Source of the DNA: Pectobacterium zantedeschiae
GTDB taxonomy: Bacteria; Pseudomonadota; Gammaproteobacteria; Enterobacterales; Enterobacteriaceae
NCBI RefSeq assembly: GCF_004137795.1
Contig: NZ_NWTM01000001.1
Coordinates: 1,787,229 to 1,851,228 of the forward strand
Length of the DNA stretch: 64,000 nucleotides
Direction of reading: 5' to 3'
The notes under the pieces are model-generated. The model saw only the letters and a list, made by a program, of their open reading frames with translations, made no database searches and was not told where the DNA came from. Positions within the stretch are counted from its first letter, which is position 1; each line of letters begins with the position of its first letter. Shown one piece after another: positions 45,783 through 54,837 of the stretch. The position numbers and the translations under genes were made by a program.

Positions 45783-47294
45783 ATGAATATGCGTAGCACC
45801 CTGTGGCCTATTTCCGGTTTGCTCTCAGCCACGCTGCTGCTTTCAGGCTGCTTCAATGAGCCGGAGGAAAACCACACCTCGCATACTGATGGTCGAATCA
45901 AACTGGCGATGCTCCAGCCACCGCGCTCGGGCCTGACGCCGCTGAGCGATGACGCCTTTAAACTCTCCCGTTGGAGTACGGCGGAAACGCTGGTGGTGCT
46001 CGATAAACTCGGCGAAGCTCAACCCGCGCTGGCGACGAAATGGCAGCAGATCGATGATAAATCCTGGCGTTTTGAACTGCGCCCGAATGTCCATTTTCAC
46101 GATAACACCACGTTAAACGCGGCTACGGTAGTCAATGCGCTCACGGTGGCGTCTACCGCCTCACCCAAACCCCGAATTCTGGACGGTGTGCAGTTAACGG
46201 TAAAAGCCGATGGTGATAACGCCGTCATTGTCTCCACCGCCAACGTGGATCCGCTGCTACCGCAGCGTTTATCCAGCCCGCAGTTAGCGATTCTTTCCAC
46301 CACGGCATACGGTAAGAATGGCGTGGTGAACCCGATTAACACAGGGAGCGGTCCGTTCGTGCTGCGAACTGTTACTGGCACCAGCAGTGCGGTGTTGGAC
46401 AGATTCGACGGCTACTGGGGCGAGAAAGCACAGGCTAGCGGTATCGACGTCAGCTTTGTGTCCGACGGCGCGGCGCGTGCCGCCGCCCTGCGTACTGGCA
46501 CGGCAGATATTGTCGAAGCCATTCCTGTTTCTCAGGCACCGCTGCTGGAGCAATCGCTGGTACATGAAGTACCTATGCCACGTACCAACACGCTATATCT
46601 GAATACACGCCATGGCGTGATGCAAGACCCAGCCATGCGTGCTGCCGTACGCGATGCCATCAATCGTCAGCAGTTGGTGGATAACGTGTATGAGAAGCGT
46701 GCCGATGTCGCACAAGGTCTGTTGGGACCAGCCCTACCATGGGCTGCGACACTGCGTCAGCCCGTAGCAAATCCCGTTAAGGCCGGTACGCCCGCTGGCG
46801 CGACCATCACGCTGGCAACCTTCAGCGATCGCGCCGAGCTGCCTGAAGTTGCGGTCTATCTGGCGCAGCAACTCACCGCCGCCGGATTTACGGTAAAGCA
46901 GGTGGTACGTGAATATGCGCAGATCGAGTCTGACGCACTGGCTGGCAAGTTTGACGCCTTTATTTTGTCTCGCGCCACCGTGCTGGATTCCGGCGATCCG
47001 GTAGCGTATCTGTATAGCGATTTTGCCTGCGAAGGATCGTTCAATATCGCCCAGTTATGCCGATCGGAAATCGATCAGGCGCTGCAAAAAGCATCCGCTA
47101 TTCCCGCCGGGGAGGCGCGTCGTCAAGCCATTATGCAGGCAGAGAACCTGATCCTTGCTAGCGATGCTGCAATCCCGATGCTGCATGAGCGCGTGATTCA
47201 AGGTGAAAGCGCGCAGGTGAAAGACGCACTGCGTGACCCGCGTGAACGCACATTGATTAACGCCGCCACACATATTGCCACTGGCGCAAAATAA
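45783..47294 (+). CDS. nickel/peptide-type binding lipoprotein
   Basis: This protein of about 503 residues of the SBP_bac_5 family has a lipobox LLLSGC with Cys23, so it is anchored in the outer leaflet of the inner membrane. The mature part has PALATKWQQIDDKSWRFELR and later SGPFVLRTVTGTSSAVLDRF, as in NikA and CntA. The ATG at 45783 has AAGGA 7 bp upstream; an ATG at 45765 would overlap the MFS gene. It feeds the fused permease downstream. Confidence 0.85.
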   Translation: MNMRSTLWPISGLLSATLLLSGCFNEPEENHTSHTDGRIKLAMLQPPRSGLTPLSDDAFKLSRWSTAETLVVLDKLGEAQPALATKWQQIDDKSWRFELRPNVHFHDNTTLNAATVVNALTVASTASPKPRILDGVQLTVKADGDNAVIVSTANVDPLLPQRLSSPQLAILSTTAYGKNGVVNPINTGSGPFVLRTVTGTSSAVLDRFDGYWGEKAQASGIDVSFVSDGAARAAALRTGTADIVEAIPVSQAPLLEQSLVHEVPMPRTNTLYLNTRHGVMQDPAMRAAVRDAINRQQLVDNVYEKRADVAQGLLGPALPWAATLRQPVANPVKAGTPAGATITLATFSDRAELPEVAVYLAQQLTAAGFTVKQVVREYAQIESDALAGKFDAFILSRATVLDSGDPVAYLYSDFACEGSFNIAQLCRSEIDQALQKASAIPAGEARRQAIMQAENLILASDAAIPMLHERVIQGESAQVKDALRDPRERTLINAATHIATGAK

Positions 47295-47331
47295 CGGGTA
47301 ACGCACCTGCAACCAGAAAGATGACGAGTTT

Positions 47332-49110
47332 ATGAGCGAATCGCTATATTGCCGTACCTGCGCGACCATCAACCAGACGCAACGTCCACGATACGGCATG
47401 CTGATCCCGCTATTTTCGCGACTGCTGACGCTGGCAGGGATTGTGGTACTGATTGGTATGTTGCCGTGGTTATCCGGCCAGGATCCAGCGCTAGCGCTGC
47501 TGCGTGCTCGTTCCGGCGAGCAAGAAGCGACCGCAGAAACGCTAAACGCCATTCGCCACTCTCTCGGACTGGATCAAGGTCCGTTGCAGTTGCTGTTGAA
47601 CTGGCTGACAGGCCTGTTGCACGGCGATGCAGGCAACTCCTGGGTTTCTGGTCGCCCCGTGCTCCCGGGGATGTTGCAGGCAGCAGGCGTATCGCTCACG
47701 CTGATGGCTTCCTCGGCGCTGGTGGCTTTCACGCTGGCTGCCGTGCTGTGCGCCCCCACCTTTCGGCAGGGGTTACTCGGTCAGGTTCATCGTTCAGGCG
47801 GCCTGTTCGCCGCCCTATTTACCGCACTGCCCGAGTTCCTGCTGGCGTCGTTTCTGCTGATCGTCGGTGCTGTCTGGCTACAGTGGTTTCCACCCTATGG
47901 CTGGCTGGGCTTGCACTATGCGGTACTGCCGTCGCTGGCACTGGGCATCCCGGCAGGCGGTTACCTCGGCAGGATTATTGCCGATGCGCTCTCCGCCACC
48001 TTTAGCGAGAATTGGTTAACGACCTGGAGCGTCGCGGGGGTAAACCGTCGTCATATCGCGTTAGCCGTACTGAAACGCACGTTACCCAGCGTGATGCCGC
48101 TCATCGGGCTAGTGCTGGTATCGCTAACTGGCGGGGCGATTGCCGTCGAAAAAGTGTTCGCCATTCCCGGTCTGGGACGCGCAACGCTGGGCGCGGCGGC
48201 TGCGCAGGATCTCCCTGCCCTGCAGGTCGGCGTGTTGATTCTCTTATTCATCGCCTCGCTAGCGGGTATGGCAGCAAGCGGCGTGCGGCTGCTAATTCTC
48301 GGGGGCGCGCTGCACAGCGGGGCGATGCCAGTGCCAGAAGCGCGTAGTAATTCCGTATCTCGTCATGCCATCTGGCTGCCTATTATCTGTGTACTGCTGT
48401 TGGTGCTTTTGTTACTAGCAGGCTTGCCGCGCGATCCCTACACCTCCGCCTTTCTGCGCCTGCAACCCCCCTCGTTCCTGTTACCTTTCGGCGCAGATGC
48501 AATGGGGCGTGATTTGCTGGCGCGCGTCGCACACGGTACGTTAAATACCTGTCTGCTGGCGCTGGCGGTGTCGTTAGCCTGTCTGGCGATTGGCCTATTA
48601 GTTGGATTGTTCCCACGTCTGCTCATCGGCCCCATCGAAGTGACTAACGCCCTGCCGCCAGTGATTGCCGGGCTGCTGGTTGCCGCCGTCAACGGCCCAA
48701 CGGCAACGGGTGCGGCGATTGCCGTGATTGCCGTCAGTTGGGCACCGCTGGCGGCCCACACGGCAGCACTGGTCGCCGAAATCACTGCGCGCCCTTATAT
48801 TCGGATGCTGCCGATACTTGGCGTAGGGCCGATACGGCGCAGCCTATTCTATGTTCTGCCCGCGCTAGTTGGCCCACTCTTTCGTCATGCCATGCTGCGA
48901 CTGCCCGGCATCGCGCTGGCGCTGGCATCGCTCGGCTTTTTAGGTCTGGGCGCATCACCGCCGACGCCAGAATGGGGACGCGTACTGGCGGAAGGTATGC
49001 CGTACATCGAGCGTGCGTTCTGGGGCGTGCTGGCACCGGCTGCCGCGCTCGGCGTGCTGTCGATACTGGCCGTGAGCGCCGCCAATCTCTCAGGGCGCCA
49101 GAAGCACTAA
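47332..49110 (+). CDS. fused ABC permease, NikB-NikC type
   Basis: This 592-residue membrane protein joins both permeases of a nickel/peptide importer. The first unit (about 20-330) has the NikB-like NAIRHSLGLDQGP and an EKVFAIPGLGRATL loop. The second (about 345-590) has the NikC-like FGADAMGRDLLARVAHG and GLGASPPTPEWGRVLAEG. In NikABCDE the two are separate genes. Fusion fixes a 1:1 pore. A strong hairpin follows at 49133, which ends the operon. Confidence 0.85.
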   Translation: MSESLYCRTCATINQTQRPRYGMLIPLFSRLLTLAGIVVLIGMLPWLSGQDPALALLRARSGEQEATAETLNAIRHSLGLDQGPLQLLLNWLTGLLHGDAGNSWVSGRPVLPGMLQAAGVSLTLMASSALVAFTLAAVLCAPTFRQGLLGQVHRSGGLFAALFTALPEFLLASFLLIVGAVWLQWFPPYGWLGLHYAVLPSLALGIPAGGYLGRIIADALSATFSENWLTTWSVAGVNRRHIALAVLKRTLPSVMPLIGLVLVSLTGGAIAVEKVFAIPGLGRATLGAAAAQDLPALQVGVLILLFIASLAGMAASGVRLLILGGALHSGAMPVPEARSNSVSRHAIWLPIICVLLLVLLLLAGLPRDPYTSAFLRLQPPSFLLPFGADAMGRDLLARVAHGTLNTCLLALAVSLACLAIGLLVGLFPRLLIGPIEVTNALPPVIAGLLVAAVNGPTATGAAIAVIAVSWAPLAAHTAALVAEITARPYIRMLPILGVGPIRRSLFYVLPALVGPLFRHAMLRLPGIALALASLGFLGLGASPPTPEWGRVLAEGMPYIERAFWGVLAPAAALGVLSILAVSAANLSGRQKH

Positions 49111-49132
49111 CGGCCCTCTTTTCTTCACGTTA

Positions 49133-49166
49133 ACAGCCCTGCCAGATTTCACGATGGCAGGGCTGT
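49133..49166 (+). terminator. hairpin after the ABC-MFS operon
   Basis: ACAGCCCTGCCA (49133-49144) pairs exactly with TGGCAGGGCTGT (49155-49166) over 10 nt. It has only a weak T-tract (GCATCTTC), yet it is the only strong stem between the operon and amn. Confidence 0.6.
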
Positions 49167-49264
49167 GCATCTTCAGTTACGCTATGAGCTAACCTCCGTC
49201 GAGGTACAGAATGTGACAGAAGTTCAGAATATGAACAGTGCAGAGCGTGAATAAAGGAGAGAAC

Positions 49265-50725
49265 ATGCATAACAGCGGATCCGACGTCAGTCTTACCGTC
49301 ACTCAGACTCTGGATAAACTGGAAGCGCTGTATGATGGCGCCGTCTCAGCACTGCGCGATGCCATCGGGGACTTTATCAATGATGGTACGCTGCCCGATG
49401 CCACTGCGCGTGCAGCAGGGCTATTTGCCTACCCAGCCTTACGCGTCAGTTGGAATGGCAACTCGACCAGTCATCCCCGACATCGTGCCTATGGCCGTTT
49501 TACCCATCCCGGCAGTTATTCCACCACCGTCACCCGTCCCACATTCTTGCGTGCTTATCTGGCGGAACAACTGGCGCTGCTGGAGGGGGATTATGACGTC
49601 AGCATTGAGGTCAGTCCGTCACAGCAGGAAATTCCGTTCCCCTACGTGCTCGACGGTTCCGATCTGATTCTTGACCGTTCTATGAGCGCAGGCATCGCCA
49701 AACATTTCCCAACCACAGAGCTGTCGCAGATTGGGGACGAAACGGCAGATGGTCTGTTTCACGCCACCACCACATCGCCGCTGTCACACTTCGACGCGCT
49801 GCGCACCGATTTCTCACTGGCACGACTTCGCCACTATACCGGTACGCCGGTGGAGCATATTCAGCCATTCATTCTCTTCACCAACTACACCCGTTATGTC
49901 GACGAGTTCGTGCGCTGGGCGTGTGCGCAGATTGCCGATCCTGATAGCCCTTATGAGGCGCTGTCCTGCGCGGGAGGTATCTATATCACCGCTGACACAC
50001 CTAACCCTGAGCAGACGGTTTCCGATCTGGCATGGAAGAATCACCAGATGCCCGCCTATCATCTGATTCCTCGTCAAGGTAAAGGGATTACGATGGTCAA
50101 TATCGGCGTCGGGCCATCCAACGCCAAAACTATCTGCGATCATCTTGCCGTCATGCGCCCACATGCCTGGTTGATGATCGGCCACTGCGGCGGCCTGCGC
50201 GAAAGTCAGTCCATCGGCGATTACGTGCTGGCACACGCCTACCTGCGTGACGACCACGTTCTGGATGCCGTTCTGCCGCCGGATATCCCGATTCCCAGCA
50301 TCGCCGAAGTGCAGCGCGCGCTGTATGACGCCACCAAGATGGTCAGTGGCATGCCGGGAGAAGAAGTTAAGCAGCGCCTGCGTACCGGCACCGTTGTCAC
50401 CACCGATGACCGCAACTGGGAATTACGCTACGCGGCGTCCGCTCTGCGGTTTAATCTCAGCCGCGCTGTCGCGGTGGATATGGAAAGCGCGACGATTGCC
50501 GCACAGGGTTATCGCTTCCGTGTGCCTTACGGTACGCTGCTGTGCGTCTCGGATAAGCCGCTGCACGGTGAGATCAAACTACCGGGACAGGCGAACCGTT
50601 TCTATGAAGGGGCGATTTCGGAGCATTTGCAGATTGGCATCTGCGCCATCGATCTGCTGCGGGCGGAAAGCGACAAGCTGCATTCGCGCAAGCTACGCAC
50701 TTTTAACGAGCCACCTTTCCGCTAA
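49265..50725 (+). CDS. amn: AMP nucleosidase
   Basis: This 486-residue cytosolic enzyme splits AMP into adenine and ribose 5-phosphate. The N-terminal AMN-specific domain lies at about 10-170, and the phosphorylase-like domain with NIGVGPSNAKTICDHLAVMRPH and GHCGGLRESQSIGDYVLA at about 270-450. The nucleoside-site VDMESATIAAQGYR is present. The length matches E. coli Amn (484). The start is the ATG at 49265 with AAAGGAGAGAAC before it. It is not part of the ABC operon, from which a terminator separates it. Confidence 0.95.
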   Translation: MHNSGSDVSLTVTQTLDKLEALYDGAVSALRDAIGDFINDGTLPDATARAAGLFAYPALRVSWNGNSTSHPRHRAYGRFTHPGSYSTTVTRPTFLRAYLAEQLALLEGDYDVSIEVSPSQQEIPFPYVLDGSDLILDRSMSAGIAKHFPTTELSQIGDETADGLFHATTTSPLSHFDALRTDFSLARLRHYTGTPVEHIQPFILFTNYTRYVDEFVRWACAQIADPDSPYEALSCAGGIYITADTPNPEQTVSDLAWKNHQMPAYHLIPRQGKGITMVNIGVGPSNAKTICDHLAVMRPHAWLMIGHCGGLRESQSIGDYVLAHAYLRDDHVLDAVLPPDIPIPSIAEVQRALYDATKMVSGMPGEEVKQRLRTGTVVTTDDRNWELRYAASALRFNLSRAVAVDMESATIAAQGYRFRVPYGTLLCVSDKPLHGEIKLPGQANRFYEGAISEHLQIGICAIDLLRAESDKLHSRKLRTFNEPPFR

Positions 50726-50796
50726 TTGACAGACGTTGTTCAGAGAGGCGACCCCATTCGTGCGGTGGCCTGATCTGGCAGAATGAAGCATAGCAA

Positions 50797-50825
50797 AAGC
50801 GCCACATCCGTGGCGCTTCCTTAGT
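50797..50825. terminator. terminator between convergent amn and proP
   Basis: AAGCGCCAC (50797-50805) pairs with GTGGCGCTT (50810-50818) over 4 nt, with CCTT after it. It serves the convergent amn and proP genes. Confidence 0.65.
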
Positions 50826-50839
50826 ACCAAGGGTCAGGG

Positions 50840-52342
50840 CTAATTAATCTCAGGATGCTGTTCGGACAGCCGTTTTCTTTTTTTCTCCAACTCGGCAATT
50901 TGCTCATCAATGTCTTCTATTTTCTGCTCAATATTGTCGTATTGTTCCTGCAACAGCTCTTTGGCTTCCGTCCGATCCGACGCCGCAGGCGTTGCGCCTT
51001 TCAGCGGCTGATTTGCGGTTTCTCGCATCGACATCCCGGTAATCAGGCCGATCAGCCCAATCACCATCAGGTAATATGCTGGCATATATAGGTTGCCAGT
51101 CGACTCCACCAGCCACGCCGCCGCCGTTGGCGTAAAGCCTGCAACCAGTACGGAAACGTTAAATGACGTCGCCAGTGCGCTATAACGAATATGCGTGGGG
51201 AACAGTGCGGGAAGCGTCGATGCCATCACACCGGTGAACGAATTCAGCAGTACGGCCAACATCAATAATCCGCAGAAAATCAGCCCAATCACATCGCTGT
51301 TAATCAAGATAAAACTGGGTACTGACAGCAGCAACAACCCGATACTGCCACAAATAATAAACGGCTTACGTCCGTAACGGTCGCTCATCAGCCCCATAAC
51401 TGGCTGCACGAACAGCATCCCGATCATGACGGCAATAATAATCATCACCCCATGATCTTCAGAGTAATTCAGGCTGTGTGACAGGTAACTCGGCATATAG
51501 GTCAGCAGCATGTAATAGGTGACATTCGTGGTAATCACCATCCCAATACAGACCAGCAAGCCTTTCCACTGTTTGGTCACAATCTCGCGCAGAGAAATCT
51601 TCGGCGGAGATTGAATACTGTCTTTCGATTCTTTATCAATATTATCCACGTGCTGCTGGAACGTCGGCGTTTCCTCGAGCGCATGGCGCAGATAAATACC
51701 GATTAAGCCGAGCGGTGCGGCAATAAAGAATGGAATACGCCATCCCCATTCCAGAAAACTTTCTTCCCCCACGATGGAGGAAATCAGTACTACGACGCCC
51801 GCCCCCATAACAAACCCAGCAATCGAACCGAAATCCAGCCAGCTACCTAAAAAACCGCGTCGCCTGTCAGGAGAATATTCGGCAACAAAAATAGCCGCAC
51901 CGGTATATTCTCCCCCAACGGAGAAACCCTGCGCCAATTTCGCTAACAGCAACAATACGGGTGCCCAAATACCGATAGATTCATAGGACGGAATCAAACC
52001 GATACAGAATGTGCTCACTGACATAATAATAATGGTGATCGATAACACTTTCTGGCGACCAAACTTATCCCCCATCGCACCAAAGAATATCCCACCGAGT
52101 GGACGAACCAAAAAGGGAACGGAGAACGTTGCCAGCGCCGCAATCATTTGCACACCCGGATCGGCACCGGGGAAAAAGACCTGTCCGAGCGCATACGCTA
52201 CAAAACCATATACGCCAAAATCAAACCATTCCATAGCATTGCCCAAGGCGGCAGCGGTAATGGCTTTTTTGAGTCTGGCATTATCAATAATGGTAATGTC
52301 CTGAATTTTCATCGGTTCGATTTTTTTCTTTTTTAATCTCAT
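50840..52342 (-). CDS. proP: proline/glycine betaine osmosensing transporter
   Basis: This 500-residue H+ symporter of the MHS branch of MFS aligns almost residue by residue with E. coli ProP (MEWFDFGVYGFVAYALGQV, FVAEYSPDRRRGFLGSWLDF, GVMASTLPALFPTHIRYSA). The C-terminal coiled coil from about 455 to 497 (YDNIEQKIEDIDEQIAELE) tunes the response to osmolality. It takes up proline, betaine and ectoine under osmotic stress. The ATG at 52342 gives the ProP N-terminus. The 282 bp upstream are free of genes and should hold its promoters. Confidence 0.95.
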   Translation of the reverse strand: MRLKKKKIEPMKIQDITIIDNARLKKAITAAALGNAMEWFDFGVYGFVAYALGQVFFPGADPGVQMIAALATFSVPFLVRPLGGIFFGAMGDKFGRQKVLSITIIIMSVSTFCIGLIPSYESIGIWAPVLLLLAKLAQGFSVGGEYTGAAIFVAEYSPDRRRGFLGSWLDFGSIAGFVMGAGVVVLISSIVGEESFLEWGWRIPFFIAAPLGLIGIYLRHALEETPTFQQHVDNIDKESKDSIQSPPKISLREIVTKQWKGLLVCIGMVITTNVTYYMLLTYMPSYLSHSLNYSEDHGVMIIIAVMIGMLFVQPVMGLMSDRYGRKPFIICGSIGLLLLSVPSFILINSDVIGLIFCGLLMLAVLLNSFTGVMASTLPALFPTHIRYSALATSFNVSVLVAGFTPTAAAWLVESTGNLYMPAYYLMVIGLIGLITGMSMRETANQPLKGATPAASDRTEAKELLQEQYDNIEQKIEDIDEQIAELEKKRKRLSEQHPEIN

Positions 52343-52624
52343 CCTTTATTCCTTTGCTTAAAAAGCGACCATTTATTAAAAATAAACCGACTTACTTCAT
52401 GCGCAGGGAACCACCCGACTGCACACTAAGAAATAACCGCTTATTGGCCGCAATATTCGTTACACATTGATGCTGCTGAATGGAGTATAGAAGAATTTGA
52501 ACAAAGGCTCGGATTCACGCCCCAGAATGACGCTGCATGCCTAAATAACGCACGGGAATATAATGAAAGGAAAATAACAGTAAAAGGTTATGACAGAATA
52601 CGCCTATTATCTTCTGTGTATTAT

Positions 52625-53560
52625 TTACTTACGCGGCGCAATCATTTTCGGGTTACGGTTAAAATAGCGCGTAAAGGCCAGACTGAAATTAGCCGGGTGT
52701 CGATAGCCGACTTGCCAGGCCGTTTGCGCCACCTGAAACCCTTGCTCCAATAGCTGGTGCGCCCGTTCCATCCGCATCCGCAATAGCATTTGACCCGGTG
52801 TGGTTGCAAAGCAGCGATGAAACCCAAGTTTGAGTCTGGATTCACTCATCCCTGATTGCGCGGCAATACAGGCTAGCGTTAGCGGTTCAGCCAAATGTTC
52901 ACGCATCCAATGGCGAACTCGCTCCAACTGCCGCCGTTCCTGTGAATGAATAGCGCCACGTTCGCCGTTCGGTTGCAAAAGATGTCGATGCTGCGATAAC
53001 AGACTTAAGGCGTGAATATGGCGATTCAGCGGATCGACGTCGCCGCACAGCGCATTCACATGAACCTGACTGGCCGCAGAAACGGGCGTAAATGCTCGCT
53101 GCTGTAGCCCATCCTCACTAAACAGCTGTTCCGCACACTCCGCGCCAAAGTAACGAGTAGTCGCCGCTTTCCCCACCAGCAACCGTAGCTGATCGACCTG
53201 CTGCTGAGCTTGATAACGGCGTTCGCCCGCGCTAGCACCAAACGTCGTTATAGTGACATGCTGCTGACGAAACCAGACCTGTGAACCGCCGCTATCGTAA
53301 TAGGCAGATTCCCCAGCCAACGCAAACGTCATGACCAGCATTGGCTGTGAATGTGGGCTGTGTGTTTCTTCCACCAAAGCACGATGTGGGCGATATTGCG
53401 AACGGGCCAACGACAGATCGGCATCAATTCGGCTGAAATCCGACCAACATTCACCGATGCCATCTGGCAACGTACGGCGTGAGCCTGAGATGTCAGCCTC
53501 ACTCGCACAGCACCGATCGCCTGCTGGCTTTTCACTTCGCTTCTGTCGCTGTCTTTGCAT
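52625..53560 (-). CDS. AraC-family regulator, PchR-like
   Basis: This 311-residue protein has a C-terminal AraC helix-turn-helix pair at about 215-310 (LACIAAQSGMSESRLKLGFHRCF, in parts; YRHPANFSLAFTRYFNRNP). Its N-terminal domain resembles regulators of siderophore loci (PchR/YbtA type), which act with a ferric-siderophore ligand. The start is the ATG at 53560 with AGGGA 6 bp upstream. It is divergent from a methyltransferase gene, with a Fur-like site between them, so iron-dependent control is likely. Confidence 0.75.
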   Translation of the reverse strand: MQRQRQKRSEKPAGDRCCASEADISGSRRTLPDGIGECWSDFSRIDADLSLARSQYRPHRALVEETHSPHSQPMLVMTFALAGESAYYDSGGSQVWFRQQHVTITTFGASAGERRYQAQQQVDQLRLLVGKAATTRYFGAECAEQLFSEDGLQQRAFTPVSAASQVHVNALCGDVDPLNRHIHALSLLSQHRHLLQPNGERGAIHSQERRQLERVRHWMREHLAEPLTLACIAAQSGMSESRLKLGFHRCFATTPGQMLLRMRMERAHQLLEQGFQVAQTAWQVGYRHPANFSLAFTRYFNRNPKMIAPRK

Positions 53561-53613
53561 CACCTTCCCTCGCCGTTTCGCATATGAAAAACGCCGTCTC
53601 GCATAACAATGAA

Positions 53614-53632
53614 CATAATAACCATTCTCATT
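53614..53632. promoter_or_regulatory. Fur-box-like site between AraC and methyltransferase genes
   Basis: CATAATAACCATTCTCATT matches the 19-bp Fur consensus at 11 of 19 positions by my alignment. It lies 54 bp before the AraC start and 51 bp before the methyltransferase start, so it can serve both. Confidence 0.45.
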
Positions 53633-53682
53633 TATAGATAGCATATTCCCTATCGACTGACCATCAATGAGAAAAACCGCTT

Positions 53683-54669
53683 ATGAACCCACTAGAGACA
53701 TTATGGCAGCTTGCTGCCAGCAGCGTGCAAGCTGACGCGTTACATCTGGCGCTGGAACAGCAGATTTTTGACCGGCTGGAAGATATCACCGCGCCGGAAC
53801 AACTGGCGGAAGCATTGGGTTGGCAGCCGGAGAAAACCGGATTTCTGCTTGAGATCCTATGGAGTATGCAGCTTTTAACGCGCCATCATGACGGTTATCG
53901 CACCGCATCCACCAGCGCCACCGTACTTTGTCGCAGCAGCTCGCGTTTTCTCGGCGACGCCTGGCGTTTTCGCCTCACCAGCCTGCGCCAATTTGGTCAG
54001 GGACTTGGCGACGGAATGCACCAGCCGTTGCCTGCGCAGTTAAGAGAGTTACCCCGCGATGCCGCGTGGGCCAATGCGGCAGAGCAGCAAATCGCACAAG
54101 AGCAGCGATCGATAACCGCAGACCTTGCCGATCAATTGCTCTCCAGCCTGCCGGATTTCCCACAAATCAGGCACGTTCTCGATCTGGGCGGTGGGCCTGG
54201 CTGGGTGGCGATTACGCTGGCGTTGCGCCACGCTCAGATCTCCGGCACGGTTTATGACCTACCGCAAACCGCCGCCGTAGCGCAGCGCAATATCGACACC
54301 GCCGGGTTATCCGCACGGCTATCAGCACAGAGCGGCGCGTTTCCCAGCGAAAAATACGATCTGATCTGGAGTTCCTCATTCCTGCATTTTGTCGAGGATA
54401 TTCCCACCATGTTAGCCACGCTTCACAACGCGCTAACGCCGGAAGGTACGCTGGTTCTGGCACAGGCAGAGATTGCCGAGAAGGCCGACGATGCCGCGCC
54501 GGTTCTACCATTCTATCTGCCAATGCAAATGAGTGGTCGCCATGTCACGCAGGAAGGACAACTGGCACAGTGGCTATTGGAGGCGGGTTTTACCTCTGTC
54601 GAAACTCGACGTCATCAGGCATTTCCCATGGCACCGTTAAATGTGCTGATCGCTCATAAACACGCATAA
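53683..54669 (+). CDS. SAM-dependent methyltransferase, O-methyltransferase type
   Basis: This 328-residue protein has an N-terminal dimerisation winged helix at about 8-75 (LALEQQIFDRLED, AEALGWQPEKTGFLLEIL) and a class I methyltransferase domain from about 150: SAM motif LDLGGGPGWVAI, acidic VYDLPQT and LIWSSSFLHFVED. Relatives methylate hydroxyls in plant and bacterial secondary metabolites. It starts 122 bp from the AraC gene under a Fur-like site. Its partner pathway is not in the window. Confidence 0.75.
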   Translation: MNPLETLWQLAASSVQADALHLALEQQIFDRLEDITAPEQLAEALGWQPEKTGFLLEILWSMQLLTRHHDGYRTASTSATVLCRSSSRFLGDAWRFRLTSLRQFGQGLGDGMHQPLPAQLRELPRDAAWANAAEQQIAQEQRSITADLADQLLSSLPDFPQIRHVLDLGGGPGWVAITLALRHAQISGTVYDLPQTAAVAQRNIDTAGLSARLSAQSGAFPSEKYDLIWSSSFLHFVEDIPTMLATLHNALTPEGTLVLAQAEIAEKADDAAPVLPFYLPMQMSGRHVTQEGQLAQWLLEAGFTSVETRRHQAFPMAPLNVLIAHKHA

Positions 54670-54715
54670 CAGCGGTACACCGTAGCGAACACACAGAAAC
54701 ACGCTATACACAGGC

Positions 54716-54744
54716 AAAAAGCCAGTCAGCATATGCTGACTGGC
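54716..54744 (-). terminator. terminator of the chemoreceptor gene
   Basis: GCCAGTCAGC (54721-54730) pairs with GCTGACTGGC (54735-54744) over ATAT. On the minus strand it is followed by TTTTTG. Confidence 0.8.
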
Positions 54745-54837
54745 AAAAAGGCTCATGCAATCTCTACCAAGATAGATTCTTGTTGTTATGCTCGCTGGCT
54801 TTTAATACATCCCTGATATGTTGGCTGTCATAATATT

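Noticed and set aside
49265-50725. AMP nucleosidase as the last gene of the metallophore-like operon
   Set aside because: A strong stem and about 150 bp separate it from the permease gene, and it has its own ribosome binding site; it is a housekeeping gene.
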